64,000 bases of DNA, taken from NCBI GenBank assembly GCA_950295325.1, contig OX485805.1, forward strand, positions 45,720,758 through 45,784,757. Direction: 5' to 3'. Below the pieces are notes generated by a model. It was given only the letters and a program-made list of their open reading frames with translations. It was not told where the DNA came from and made no database searches. Of this stretch, positions 12,655 to 25,040 are shown one piece after another (position 1 is the first letter of the stretch; each line of letters opens with the position of its first letter). The DNA is from Polytrichum commune. Lineage: Eukaryota > Streptophyta > Polytrichopsida > Polytrichales > Polytrichaceae. Position numbers and translations under genes: made by a program.

Positions 12655-13642
12655 TGGTTCAGAGACTAAACTAAAGAAGCAAATGCCACTCCCTGCTCCT
12701 AGGCTTTGTTAATAAGTATGATCAGCAAGTTTCTCCAACGCATTGTTAAGTACAGCATACTCTTGGTTCACAGAAGGCATGCACTTGCAAACCTCATACC
12801 TACTCGACTTATTCCTTCCAAATTCGAGCTTCTCATATATCACACATGATGATCCAAAGTGGCAATAAATTATTTCACATACAAAGCCACGTGGCATACA
12901 AGCCCTCACGCTACATACTAAAAGCATATACAGACACGAAAGCCTCCGATTATCACAACCACCATTCCAGCAACCCGAAGGAAGAAACAAGGCAAACGCC
13001 GCCAGCTGTTCACATTTTCATTACATAACACCATAACCGCACTCCAAATGCTCATAAAATTGCCAAATGTGTGCCAAACCGTTCCTCGACGCGCAATGTT
13101 CTGGTCAAAACTACCATGCGCAACCCGTAGTCATAAACACTTAATCTCCGTTCAGAGACTAAACAAAGGAAGCAAATGCCACTCTCTGCTCCTAAGCTTT
13201 CTTGGAAGAGAAGAGAGCAGTATGATCAAAAACTTTCTCCAAGGCATTGTATTAATATAGCGCACTCTTTCTTCACAGAAGGTATGCACTTTTAAAACCC
13301 TGATACTCAACTTAATCATCCCAAAGTCGAGCTTCTTATATATCACACACGATGATCCAAAGCGGCGATGAAGTTGAATCACATACAAAGCCAAGTGGTA
13401 CACAAACACCAGCCCTCACGCTTACTTACTTACTAACAGCATAATCACACGCCAAAGCCTCCAATCATTCGAACCAAATCACAACCACCATTTCAGCAAC
13501 CCGAAGCATGACACAAGCCAAACACCGACAGCCGTCCACATTTTCATCACATAACACCACAACCAGACTCCAAATGCTCATAAAATCGCCAAACCCTTCC
13601 TCGACACGCAACGTTCGGGTCGAAACTACCATACGTAATCCA
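12655..13642. repeat. tandem duplication, about 490-bp unit, two copies
   Basis: 12655-13139 and 13147-13642 match along their length. Shared phrases include GAAGCAAATGCCACTC, ATATATCACACATGATGATCC (with one change), CACATTTTCATNACATAACACC and CTCCAAATGCTCATAAAAT. The pair lies between the USP start codon and the likely transcription start, so one or both copies may be leader or intron sequence. Confidence 0.85.
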
Positions 13643-14251
13643 TCACTACACCATCCACTCCATGCACGGCCGGCCTCAACATCAAAAACTCCGTGCATGG
13701 ATGCATCCCAGATCCCCAAACACCATACCTTCCAATGTGCACCCTGATCGGTCCGCAAATGGCCGTTCCTCGAGCTGTTTCGATGGCGATTTGTGCTCCG
13801 AAAGCGTGGCTCCGACTTCGCTTTGCGTTGGATAAGTTTGAGTGAGCTCGCAGGATGGTCGGGACAACTCGATTGGGCGATGCGCGAGTCCTTCGCGATT
13901 GGAGTCACGGTTTCTACGTTGGTCCCAGCTTTGGCTATGGCGTAACGCATCGACGTGGTGAGAAGTCCCTAGGGTTTCGCGCAGGGGGGTGGCGATGACG
14001 AGTGTCCATCCGGCATTCATCCAGTGTCATAAAGTTCATCCTGAGGATGGTTTCTGTGTATGTGGATTGAGCATGACTGACCACAAGCAATGTTTTATAT
14101 AGCAGTATTTTTTTTTGGGTGCCCAAGTAGATTAGGAAAGGTAAGGCAGACGTGTGTTATTAGGAATTTCAAGAAATGTTCATTTTGATGGTTGTGTCCC
14201 AAAAGTGGGATAGAGGCATTGTGGGAACACCACTTGAGCATGTAGGGTAAA

Positions 14252-14505
14252 CGGAGAGAGAGTGAATTATCGTATACAAGTGTATCTCTCGTTCAGTTAA
14301 AATAAAAGCCTTGATATAGTATGCAGTTCATACTTTACTCTTTTTAGTTGATTTTGACACCAGAAACAACTTTTGTGACCTCGAATTGGTCTACTCGAGT
14401 TCAATCGAGATGAATCAACAACAAACCTATAGGAGGTCCAGTTCCTTGTGTTGGACGAGAGGCACACTCACATACGATAATTCCCTCTCTCCAAAATGTA
14501 GGGTG
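14252..14505 (+). mobile_element. TIR MITE (family GGAGAGAGAGTGAATTATCG), copy 1
   Basis: The ends are inverted repeats of about 40 bp: GAATTATCGTATACAAGTG at the left and the reverse of CACTCACATACGATAATTC at the right. Related copies lie at about 16005-16130 (partial), 23270-23525 and 38030-38262, sharing the central GACACCAGAA and ACAAACCTATAGG phrases. No coding capacity. Confidence 0.7.
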
Positions 14506-15516
14506 ACTACTGCAACGATTCTTTTTAAATATTATTTTCTCTCACATTGTCATGTGTCATTCCTACATTAGTCGAAACTCACTTGAATCCTATCTGGAAG
14601 CCATATTCCAACACTAGTATAGATGAAATAGAGCACCCTAGATACTTTTATCACAATGCCATTCTCACCCTTGAAGAAACTACACCGAAATAAAGGGTGA
14701 GGAAGGCATTAACATTGTTTGCTCATAAAACCATGTCTTTGCTCATGATAAATCACAACAAGACAAGGTTTGCCACTAGTTTGTATTATGAAATCCACTA
14801 AATCGTAAAGTTTATAATTTAAAAAAAATCATATTCAATTGAATTTTGTAGCAATTTAGCAACTGCCAACATGGATAAACATAGATTACTGCAAAATGTC
14901 AAGCCGACACCACTATTATGGACTTCCCAATGATGGCATGTAATGGTAAAATAAGAGGCAAGATGATCACTATCTTGCTCATAACATGCCATTTTCACTT
15001 ATTATGACAAGGTCTCCAACATAAATGAAAAAGGCACAAAAGCTTTGACACAACACAAATAACACCAACTTGAACCTATGAATAGAATAACGAATTCATG
15101 ACTCATCACGATTCACCGATCGAGGGCCTATGCCGGCCAATATGACGTACCATAGAGGGCTCTCTAGTATGACACAAAATACTTATTTCCCCCTTGGGGT
15201 GTCGCACTTGCTGCACTAGTTTCATCCATCCATCGTTCATCCACTGGAGGTGAAAATGCGTGGTGCAATGGATGAACACACAGATGGATGAGCGGTAGGA
15301 ATTGGGAAACTGACCCTGCGAAGCTTCTTTCTTCATCCGGACGATTCTGCATGGTTCTAGATGACAAGGTGGTGGGACCCGTGGGATGGGCTCCCCCCCC
15401 CTCCCCCGGGCCCTACTAAATAAGGCTGTCTCGACTTGATGATAGAGTGCGTCCCGAGAGTAGTGAGTGAGTCATTCATCCTCGTCGACTTGGTTGAAGA
15501 TAGGAGCGAGTGAAGA
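14506..15516. other. intergenic sequence
   Basis: No gene was seen. A C-rich run (CTCCCCCCCCTCCCCC) lies near 15390-15407. A phrase around 15170 (GACACAAAATACTTATTT) recurs near 42850, which suggests another unclassified repeat. Confidence 0.4.
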
Positions 15517-15990
15517 TACTCTAAACTCCGTAGTATCACACCCGTGGCAACCAAAGTGCACGTGATATTATGGGGTTTTGTAGTGTTATCATGGATGATG
15601 GTGAATTAGTGTAGTATGTGACATTATGGAATAACACAAAAGGAGATGTGAGGACAATGTGAATTTGTCCTCTCGTCACCTACACTAGTGTGGTCTATTC
15701 GACTTAGCTTTCCCGGGCGATGTGGCGGATGCATGCACCAACATTCAACAAGTGGCACAAGAAGAAGAAGAATGAGGAGGTGACACTTCACATGTTGACA
15801 CATGGCGCAATGAGGGGGTGTGGGTTGACTTCTTTGGTGGTTTGCATTAATGAAAAAAATTGTGATACAAGGGAGAGAAATGTGACAATAAATAGTGAGA
15901 TGTGAACTACGAACATCCGTTCCCTAGGGTTTCGGGATATTAAAGAGTGTGTGACATTATGGAGGTTGGTATTGCGGAGTTTAGGGTGTA
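15517..15990 (+). mobile_element. TIR element (family CTCTAAACTCCG), copy 1
   Basis: A ~470-bp non-coding element with terminal inverted repeats: ACTCTAAACTCCGTAGTATC at the left and the reverse of GGTATTGCGGAGTTTAGGGT at the right. A full-length relative is cut by the right edge of the window (63530 onward). A reversed diverged copy follows at 16138-16490, and a fragment is at 43372-43520. Superfamily unknown. Confidence 0.75.
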
Positions 15991-16137
15991 GTCACATATG
16001 AGCGTACCTCTCATCCATCCAACATTACAACCTTGGCCCCTATCGATTTGTTACCGATTCATATCAAACGACTATAGATGAATTCATGGTCTTTAAAGCT
16101 AACTTCGGTGTTGATCGATTCACTTGATTGACAATGA

Positions 16138-16490
16138 TACAATCTAAACTCTATAGTATCAACCTCCTTAATGTCTCCTTCTCTTTTACTCCAAAACCCT
16201 AGGGGATGGATGTTCTTAGTTTAAATCACACTCCTTATTGTCACGTTTCCCGCCCACATGTAATGGGTTTTGACATAAAATAAACCGCCAAAGAATTCAA
16301 ACCACACTCTCACACTCATCACATTGTCATCATTGTCATCATTGTCAATATTAACTTGTGTTATTCCATGATGTTACATGCTACACTGATTATTCTATTT
16401 TATCACGCATCCATGTTAACACTACAAAACTCCTTAATGTCACGTGCACTTTGGTTGCCACAAGCGTGATATTACGGTGTTAGAGTGCAT
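16138..16490 (-). mobile_element. TIR element (family CTCTAAACTCCG), copy 2, reversed
   Basis: Reverse-complemented, it reads CTTGTGGCAACCAAAGTGCA, then GTTTTGTAGTGTTAACATGG, and ends in GGTTGATACTATAGAGTTTA. It matches copy 1 collinearly with an internal replacement. It sits 150 bp from copy 1 in the opposite direction, with a partial GGAGAG-family MITE between them. Confidence 0.7.
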
Positions 16491-19215
16491 ACGAATTAAG
16501 TGGAGGAAAATAGAAACTTAATAATGTTGATATATTTATTTATAATTGATTATTTGTATTGTCAAATATGTATTAATCTAAAATTGGGTATTGAGACCAC
16601 CTATAAGTTGTTTGTTTTAATTATTGACATGTACCACAAGGGGCGCCAATGAAATTGTCCCCTAGAGGTTCATTTTGAAGAATCACTTTCTTAGTAATAA
16701 TAAATTATCATGATATGTGAACTCAAATGAAAGAATCAGGGTTAAAGCAATCATCTAATGAACGATTGAGCACTTCAAAGTTCATCACAAAAAGATGTAA
16801 GCCCTCTCCGACTTCAAATTGTCGATGAAATTTATAAACTATTTTACATCAATACATATCCAAAATAAAATTATATGACATATTTATTATTTTATCATTG
16901 TGAAGTCACACTAATTTGAAGAAGTTTGGCCTTTTAAGATGTAGTTCGACATTAAGTATACCACTTGTGGTTATTATGAATACTAATTGAAAGATCACAC
17001 AATATCCAACTAAAAAAACGGTGGACACTCACATACATAGTTCTCATTGATAGATTCTTGATAAATGGGCATAGACAATATCCACATCCATTGCTAAATT
17101 TGAGTGTTTGCCAATGGGGTTTTCAACGTGTTTTGCAAGGCACATTTGTCCGAGTCCCGATTCGGTGTGAATAGATAATTATTGTGCCGCACAAGAAATA
17201 GAGTGCCTAACATGCTTCTTCACATGTAGCACCATGTGTCGTTTGCCCACCCATTTGCTTGCCACATGTTATTTGCACGCCAATTTATATGGGTGGCCAT
17301 TGGACCACCCCAATTTCTAATTCAAGTGTCCACAACATTGTGGGTGCTTTGATGGTATTGGCACAAATGGCTAGAAATCAAAGAGTTGTATCTACCCGTG
17401 AGTTGCGTATAGAGTTACATTAATCGTTCATATGGTCATTACGAGGCAGGGTCAATAACTGATTTCCAAAACACTTACTCACGTTAATCCGAACCAAAAA
17501 TCCAATTGAGCGCATGGTTTTATTACTTCCCAAGTACCCAATGACTTTAACTGTATAAAAAATTACCTTGGCATACCACTCAGCCATTGTGAACAAGGGT
17601 CACATTGATCATGACCAAACTTCAATTAAGCACACAATATTAGCACTTCAGAGTGTCAAGAAATTATAGTTGTGTGTAGAGTATCAGGTTACTATAAATG
17701 TGTGCAGAGTTACCCCGACTATGTATTTATTTATTGCAGAGAGGTCAAGAATCACAGATCAAGTTGATTCTTCTTGTATAGCTCAACGACTACACTAGTT
17801 TTTTTTTTAGTATGTTTTTTCTATGCCGCTTGCTTTATCAACATAATATGCGTAAAACCCAAGTCGGGAGTCAATCAAAAAGTGGAGAGAAAATAATAGT
17901 GCAAAAACAAGAAAGATAGACTCAAATTCAATACTCCGGACTCAAGGAATATTGTGCAGGAGAGTATCGGAGCTAGAGTGTTCTCGAGACCTCTGCGGTG
18001 TAGTTTCTCTTTTGTTTCTTTATTCCATCTTTTTGATCAAGGTTTACGGGCAGCCTGTGGGAGAATCTTGAATTCCAAGATTTTAAGAGAGAGAGAGAGG
18101 TTGAAATCATGTGACGGTTCCTTAGTTTGAGTGTAACTGGAAAGTTTTGGAGGGTTTCTTTGAGTTTTAGCCATCGATGTGTTTTATGTTTGCAAATATA
18201 CCTAAGATTGTTCATTTTTATTTTATTTCATTTGTCATGTATTTGGACATGCATCTTTTTGTGCCTCTCACCGCTCGTGTACTCCCTTAATGTAATCAAA
18301 CTCAAGAATGGAACTCATATTTTTCTCAAAGTCTTGTTGTTCTATAACGATAGAGCAAAATGACTTCCCTCCTTGGGTTTTTGTTAGGATCACTAACACG
18401 AGTGTTGGTTTTTTTGAAATAAACTTGAGTTCATCCCCACTTTTGATGGCTTTATGGTTAAGTCCATTCTAATTTAAAGTTTGAGCAAGATGTGACAACT
18501 TTTGGATAATTCGCACGATATTAACTTGCAAATCTTATATAATACCATGAACGCATGCACTAAGGAAATGGATCACTCTACGGACTAGATAACCAACGAG
18601 AAGAGAGTGGATGATGAAGCTGTGGGAAACACAAGTCGTCCATCTACTTTGAGTTGGTTATTAATCACGATTGATCTACTCGTAAACAAAATATGAGAAT
18701 TATGAATGATATCATGCCTCCACAAATGAAAATTTACAACAAGTTTTGATAACTCTTATGCTCTTGGATGAGCGATTGGTTTTGCTATCTAAATCACGGC
18801 AAGGGCAATTTTGAGGAGTATTATGAGGCACAAGTCTCAAGTTCTACAATGGCAAGGTAGACATGTCTAAGTTGAACATAACAATAATCTAGACACCTAG
18901 ATTTGAGTGGTATGTGGTTTGAGCATGTTCACCAACTCTCCTTAGAGTACTTGGAATTGAACAATGTCGGGTTTAGCACACAAGCCACACCCACACGTTT
19001 GGCCAACCAATATTGTACCATTGGCAGACCCAAAAAAACCCTTCTTGGCTAAGAAAACTTGGCTATATTGTAGCCCAATTTTCAAACTCTTTTTTAAGGG
19101 AATTAACTATCGAGCTTTGCATTCTTTGACCAAAAATAATCTTCACTTGAACCATTTCTATGTGAAACCTTGTGTATTGTAAGATACTAGTTTTTGATCA
19201 TGGGACACACAATTT
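16491..19215. other. AT-rich intergenic sequence
   Basis: No gene was supported. A GA microsatellite sits at about 18085-18100. Around 18885-18960 there is a degraded start of the AAGGTAGAYGTGCC TIR family. Nothing else was recognised. Confidence 0.4.
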
Positions 19216-19219
19216 GTGG

Positions 19220-19646
19220 AGCTTGTATAGAGTGAATGTGTGGGCCTATAACAAGACTACTCCACTTTAAAATAATGTTACCCGATTTAACACCCCTTTG
19301 TGTTAGTGTTTGGTGTACAACATGTGATCATGCTCTTAGGTGTGGATTTAAGAACTAACACCAAAAAGATATGTATTAGAAGAGAGTGGCCCTAATGCTC
19401 AGAATATGTTAGTCATTCTAGGCTCAATAATCAACATGAATGTGAAAGCTATATGACCAATTATTAAGCACAAGAATCTTCACCTTGATAATGAATAAGA
19501 TATCCATATGAGCTCTAAAATTTGCAAAACAAATGGCAATGAACATAATATGAATTTGCTAATCATCTTGCACTAATTGTGTGTTTCATATCCTACAAGA
19601 AGTGGGTGTGAAGAGAAAGGTATCCATCTAAGGCACGTCTACCTTA
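19220..19646 (+). mobile_element. TIR element (family AAGGTAGAYGTGCC), copy near 19.4 kb
   Basis: It contains the family phrases GGTGTGGATTTAAGAACTAA, TCATTCTAGGCTCAATAAT, TGATAATGAATAAGATAT and GTGTGTTTCATATCCTA, and ends at the inverted terminus ATCTAAGGCACGTCTACCTTA. The left part is degraded. Other copies are at 30115-30492, 30745-31127, 35208-35590, about 41110, 43340-44060 and 49020. Confidence 0.65.
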
Positions 19647-20109
19647 GCATGCTAGAAAGTATTTGGTTCCACAAAAGGTCTAAAGTGAGTACAAAATTCA
19701 ATTGCATGCACACAATGTAAGTTGCCATGACCACCTTAAACTAAAGCCATGCCTAAACTTACTGGTCGGCATAGCCAGCGGACGGCTCCCACCCTTATGG
19801 ACATTGTTCCATTGATATTTAGCCAATGATTCGATGTACGTACTTGCGTTCAAATCTTTGTTGGCTAAAAAGCAAGCAAAAAAATGCCTTGTCATGGGGG
19901 GAGACGTATGTTGGCTAGGCCTACCAATAAATATGGGCAAGGCATAAAACAAACCCAATTTTGAAGAACATGACAAAAAATGTACCATTCTTTTCGCTCT
20001 AAAGTAGAAGGGGATATTGAGAGAAAAGATGTACCTATGTTGACTGTACATATGATGGTGCTAGAACGCTTTTAGTTAGCCTTGACACTTTTAGGGATAG
20101 CTTTGTGCC

Positions 20110-20510
20110 ACTACACTAAAAAGGGTATTTAGTGTTTCACGCATTAAATACGAACGCATACACTAAATGTCACATACCCTATGAAAGTACGTAACATTAA
20201 ATGTAAACTCAAACACTAAATTTCAACTATGGTAGTATGTGGAAGTTACATGTTTAAATTTAGTGTTAGTAAGAATATGAAAAAAATGGATAAAAGGAGA
20301 GAGATTAGTGAGTAGGAATATGGGGCGCCAACCCTAAAATCACAAGTCTAGTGAAATCTATGCTTCACAAGAAGAAAGGTGGCAATAGGGAAGACAACAA
20401 CATATTTATGTCTAACACTAATTGTCAAGGAATTGAAAAATAGTGTTGAGCAGGTAGAGTCGTAACAACATTAGATATAATCAAACACTAAATATCATTT
20501 TTAGTGTAGT
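20110..20510. mobile_element. MITE with ACTACACTAAAAA termini
   Basis: A 401-bp non-coding element with near-identical inverted ends: ACTACACTAAAAAGGGTATT at the left and the reverse of ATATCATTTTTAGTGTAGT at the right. The terminus resembles CACTA-type ends, but I see no clear target duplication. It lies 170 bp from the hAT element. Confidence 0.75.
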
Positions 20511-20680
20511 TTATTTTTTAATTTTTTAATTGTATGGAGAGATTGGAATGTTCACTATAGGTTTGTTGTTGAGTCATCATTATTTGAGTTCACTTGACTA
20601 ATTCAAGGTCTTCGACCTTGATTTAGTTTTTTCTTTTTTCTTGTTCCTTTCCTATCAGCAAACAATCCATGGGTTCTACA

Positions 20681-21426
20681 CAGGGTTGTCTATCGCGACG
20701 TCCTGCCACCGTCATGACGTGTCGTGTTGGGGCGGACCCCTCCGCCACGACATAATAGGGTCAACGTAGGGTCACACTAGGGGGAAGCTAGTAGGATGGG
20801 TAAAATACTTACCTTCTTGCCAAGGTGGCATCCAATGTGGCAGAAAAATCCGACGTGGATGTGCATATTTCCCTTGCTAGGTAAATCATTTTGCCTTTGT
20901 GTTTATCATTCTATTTAAATCAAAGTAGTAAAATATGACAAATGAGGGTGTGGGGGGGAGGGGAACGGAGCGGACGGGAACGGGAACGGGGGCGGGAACG
21001 GATGCGGACGGGGGGAACGCCGGATGGAGGGCCGGATGGTGGCCGGATGGGGTACGGATGGGGGCAGGATTGGGGGGGGGAGGGGGTTTGGATTAGGGGG
21101 GACCGGGTTCGGATAGGGGGGGGGGGGGGATGGAGGCCGGATGAGGGCCGGATGGGGGAGGGGAATGGGGGAGGGGGGGGGGGGGGGACGGGCGCTAGTA
21201 ATTTTTTTCCCACTTTACCTCTACTTTGCTGACATGGCACCATACGTGGACATCGTAAATCCTACGTGTCCTGATTGGGGTAATGTAATTACACAAAAAA
21301 ATACGGTAAAATTCAAGTTCGTCAGGATAAAGACGGCATCCGGCATAATGTCGTGACAGATACGTGTCGTGATGCCACGACATTATGTCGGGATTAGCCT
21401 CCGTCACGACACAATAGACAACCCTG
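20681..21426. mobile_element. non-autonomous hAT element with 8-bp target duplication
   Basis: The ends CAGGGTTGTCTATCGCGACG and (reverse) CAGGGTTGTCTATTGTGTCG are hAT-type inverted repeats. They are flanked by the perfect 8-bp duplication GTTCTACA at 20673-20680 and 21427-21434. The 746-bp body has no coding region. Its core (20945-21190) is a strongly G-rich, purine-biased tract with many GGGG runs. This copy looks recent because the target duplication is intact. Confidence 0.92.
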
Positions 21427-21737
21427 GTTCTACAATAGTATTATGCATTTTAGAGGAGTGAATTGTGAGTAGTATGGATTGCATAAATATTTATGACACC
21501 TATCAAGGGGGAGGTGAAAGCATTGATTATTGTGAAAGTTTCATATGTTATTATATGTAGATATAATTACTCCTAAATCATGGTCTGAGATCCCAAATTA
21601 ATTTTAAGAAGACATCCATACTGTCATTGACAATCACTGATGTACAATGAGATATCCACTGGATTGGTTTTTTTATTTTCAATATATAGATAGATAGATA
21701 GATATAATCACTAAGCATATATCCAACATGGACCATT

Positions 21738-22140
21738 ACTACACTAAATATTGTGTTTAGTGTCGCCGTTTCTATTTCTTGCTCAATACTAATTGTAAAC
21801 TTCATGTGTAGTGTCATGGGCCACCACTAGATGTAAACCTAACATTATTTGTCATTCCTTGTAAAGAATTTGGGCATTAAAGATTTACCCTATTGCAAGT
21901 AATGTCACTTACCAAATGATTTTCCATCCAAATTCAATCATCTATGACTATATTTCATTAAGAAAAAAGGTTTGAATACAAAAACTAGCAAACTTTGTTT
22001 CAGTAATTCACAATTGGATGAACTAAAAGTAAGTTGGTTTGACAATGCTTGTAAACTTATTCATAAGAAGTGTCATTAGAAAAGTTCCCACATTGACATA
22101 AAACACCATATCATACTGAATGCAATATTCATTCAATGTA
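21738..22140 (+). mobile_element. MITE with ACTACACTAA terminus, second family, copy 1
   Basis: It starts ACTACACTAAATATTGTGTT and is collinear with 34802-35195 (TTTAGTGTC, TCTTGCTCAATA, GTAAACCTAA, GACATAAAA). The right terminus is degraded. No open reading frame of note. Confidence 0.7.
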
Positions 22141-22144
22141 CTTT

Positions 22145-23265
22145 TACACTACATCTACTTCTAATTTGGAATCGAGGTTCTTGGGCTAACTTGATTACAT
22201 CATATTACACTTGTTTGTGCACATGTCATGTTCCCATTGGTGTGTAGTTTCACAAGGTATGGAAAACTCATTATGCATTCCTAGTTGGAGCCATCACATG
22301 ATGCAATCCATGGAGTTAGTATCAAGGGCAACCAAGCATGATATAGGTTATCGATTTGCTTATATATACACACACACCTAGTTACATACTCATGACATTC
22401 CACACTATTTTGAACATTTACTACCACAATAACAAAATACAATTATTTATTATTTATTAAAATTTATCAAGGCCATGGTTGCTATACAATTGATAAAAAA
22501 AATTATAAGTTTTATGATATGATGTTGAGTCCATGCGAGTTGCAAGTTTAAAGAGGCAAATTGTTTTGCAAAGGCAATCTAATTGCACGAATCAATGTAC
22601 ATGGGGTCAAGTTTCATGGAGTGAACTAGGCATCATGGTCCAAAATGCCTTTTTGGCTCCATGGGTGAGGATGCAGTCATTAAAGACTTGGAGCCTTAAC
22701 CCCCCTCCTTTGAATATGAAGGTCTGCTGACTTTGTAGTCTCTCAGGAGTGGGTTTGTGAGTCCTAGAGAGGCTGTTAAAAGAGAGTGGATTTCATTTGT
22801 TGTGATTCCTTGAAAACATTTTCACACCTTTCTAAAATGTGGGGGTTTTCCCCTTCCAAGGGGCAACAATGTAGAGGCGACAATCTCTTTGTTGAAAGGA
22901 AGGAGATCCGGACAAAATCATGAATTGTTGCCAAGAAAGCCTTGGTCATCATAAATGAGGGTTGGCAAAATATTCATTTGGTGGACTTTTATGAGTGTTT
23001 CAAAATTTTCATGCTCGATCAAAGCCAGGGGATAAGTCTCAAAGTTACCCATAAAATTAAGAGTTTTGATTGAAGGATAGCTCAAGTATTAGTTGAGAAG
23101 GGGATGGACCCTACTGTGTGCACATTACACATTTTCTCACCCATTCTCATGAAAACACTTGAGAGATTCTAAGGGCATGGATATATATTTGAGGGCTCCA
23201 TGATGGAAGGGAGCAATTGTAAGTGTACAAAAATGCTTGCTACCCCTTGCTACAAAACTTGATCC
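22145..23265. other. intergenic sequence with a weak coding-like trace
   Basis: Around 22600-22740 the plus strand reads WGQVSWSELGIMVQNAFLAP and then WSLNPPPLNMKV, which looks protein-like but ends in a stop. Following codons continue in broken form to about 22800. I do not recognise the family. It may be a decayed transposon ORF. Confidence 0.3.
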
Positions 23266-23269
23266 ATAG

Positions 23270-23525
23270 AAGCTTGGAGAGAGGGAATGCTCGTATATGA
23301 GAGTACCTTTCATCCATGATCCCACCTAAAAACTTGACCCCATGTAGGTTTGTTGCCAAATCATCTCAATTGACCTTGGGTAGACTAATTCAAAGTCTTT
23401 AATGCTAATTCTGGTGTCATATCAACTAAAAAACGTAAGCTTTGGGCTGCATACTATTTTAGAGCTTTTATGTTGGAGGAATAAGAGGTACTCTCATATA
23501 CAATTTACCCTTCTCTTGTAGAAGC
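23270..23525 (-). mobile_element. TIR MITE (family GGAGAGAGAGTGAATTATCG), reversed copy
   Basis: On the minus strand it runs from AAGGGTAAATTGTATATGAG through GACACCAGAATTAGC and ACAAACCTACATGGGGTC to TCATATACGAGCATTCCCTC. The match to 14252-14505 is collinear and the termini are inverted. Confidence 0.65.
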
Positions 23526-23722
23526 CTCCTTGTTAATATACCATTCAATTTTGAGGTGTCCATAACACTACTAAGCTTATGAGTTGTGTTCATGAGCCCA
23601 ACAATAGATATGAGAATAAAGACTCCGGATGTTGGAATCTCATTGCTTCAGACTAAATATGAAGTCAGGGCAGCTGAACACAATGTCGTCCAAGTCAGAA
23701 GTTCAGGCTCACTCCTTATTTA

Positions 23723-25040
23723 GGGCCAAGTTCCATGTGCCGGTCCCGGTCCGTTTTTTAAATGGGTGAGAAACGGGTGACATCATCTAAAAAATGGGTG
23801 ATGTCACCCATTTTATGAAGGGGTACTTCTATGTGGGGTGCCGGCTTAGGTCAAAACCCCACTAGCGGCAGGGGAATTAGCCGGCCGGGCTAGGCTAATG
23901 GAGGCTAGAGTAGCCTCCAGTGTAGGGAGAATGAGGCTGCCCTGCCCCACTTAGCGGCAGGGTCCCGGGGCAGTTCCACCAGAACTGGGGGAGCGGAGGG
24001 TTGAAGCCAGGCAGGTGCGGGGAAGCTGCGACCTGCAGGGGAGCTTAAACCCATGTGGCGGTTACCAGTATTGACAGGTGGGCACCGGCACCGGGGGGGG
24101 GGGGGTCGGAGTGCCAGGCACCTCCCCTGGCACTTGCGAGGCCCATGGCTGCCCTGCCCTGTCAGCCTCCCGCCTTTTTCCCTGCCTCCAGTGGGGCACC
24201 TGCACCTCTGCTTTGGCCAATCACGACAGCATATTCGAACTGCCGGCCCCTAGTGGGGTTTCGGCCTTATTTCGATTTCTACTTTCTAACTAAATTTGGT
24301 GAGTGATAAGACATGACACTTTATGAAGGTCACCGGCAATGGAGGTCATCATCATTTAACTTTTTCATATTTGATTTGCACATCAATTTCCATACATTTA
24401 CTGAATGAATTCCAAATCATGTCTTGTTGTTATGCGTAAGTTGGTTCTACTATCATCTATGGAAATATGTAAATATTGATATATATTATTTTTTAATTGA
24501 AATCGTCATAGTACATTGTTTATAAGTGATTTTAACTATGACACCTAAATGATACCAAAATAGTCTTTTAAATATTTCATGAGTGTTTCCTTTGGTTTGT
24601 TTGCCATATATATATATATAGTTAAGATCTAGATTCTAGAAACATCATAAAATACACGTTCCCTAAGAGTACTCCTCAAAAGAAAGGACTTGAAGAACAA
24701 AGTGGCCTTTAGTATCCAAGGGTGTACAATAGGTGACCGGCCGATCCGGTCACCGGAGCTTTCTAACCGGCACATGTCCTTCTTGTGACCGTTAGGACCG
24801 CCGGTCCTTTGGCACCCGTTCTTGCACAACACAAAATGTGGGACACCCATCCATGGGGGTATTGGTCCTTGGGTGAGAGGGATGGTTGAGGCATGGTATT
24901 GATGCAACGGAAGCGAAAAGGGTACTACAGTAGTGCGGAAAAGAGAAGAAATGGGCACATGGCACCACCCTCTTTTCACCAGCCCACCCATTTATTTAAA
25001 AAAAAAAAACAGACCGGGACCGGCACATGGAACTTGGCCC
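23723..25040 (+). mobile_element. PIF/Harbinger-type MITE with a nested insertion
   Basis: The termini are GGGCCAAGTTCCATGTGCCG and its near-perfect inverse at 25021-25040. They are flanked by TTA (23720-23722) and TTG (25041-25043), matching the 3-bp TWA-type target of PIF/Harbinger elements. Removing the nested 418-bp element leaves about 900 bp, collinear in reverse with 32825-33674. A poly-T/poly-A tract adjoins the right terminus. Confidence 0.8.
23849..24266. mobile_element. GC-rich TTA-flanked MITE nested in the 23723 element
   Basis: Inverted ends are GGTCAAAACCCCACTAGCGG and the reverse of CCCCTAGTGGGGTTTCGGCC, flanked by TTA at 23846-23848 and 24267-24269. The sequence on either side matches the uninterrupted relative at about 33525-33600, which shows that this is an insertion. 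The interior is GC-rich with a 12-14-base G run near 24096. Short open frames inside it are not genes. Confidence 0.8.

Noticed and set aside
13465-14020. N-terminal coding exon for the universal stress protein gene
   Set aside because: Open frames exist with a possible donor near 13729, but none joins in the phase needed for the known start region, so at most it is leader sequence.
20920-21243. Gly/Arg- and Pro-rich open frames on both strands
   Set aside because: They lie in the G-rich core of the hAT MITE and reflect base composition only.
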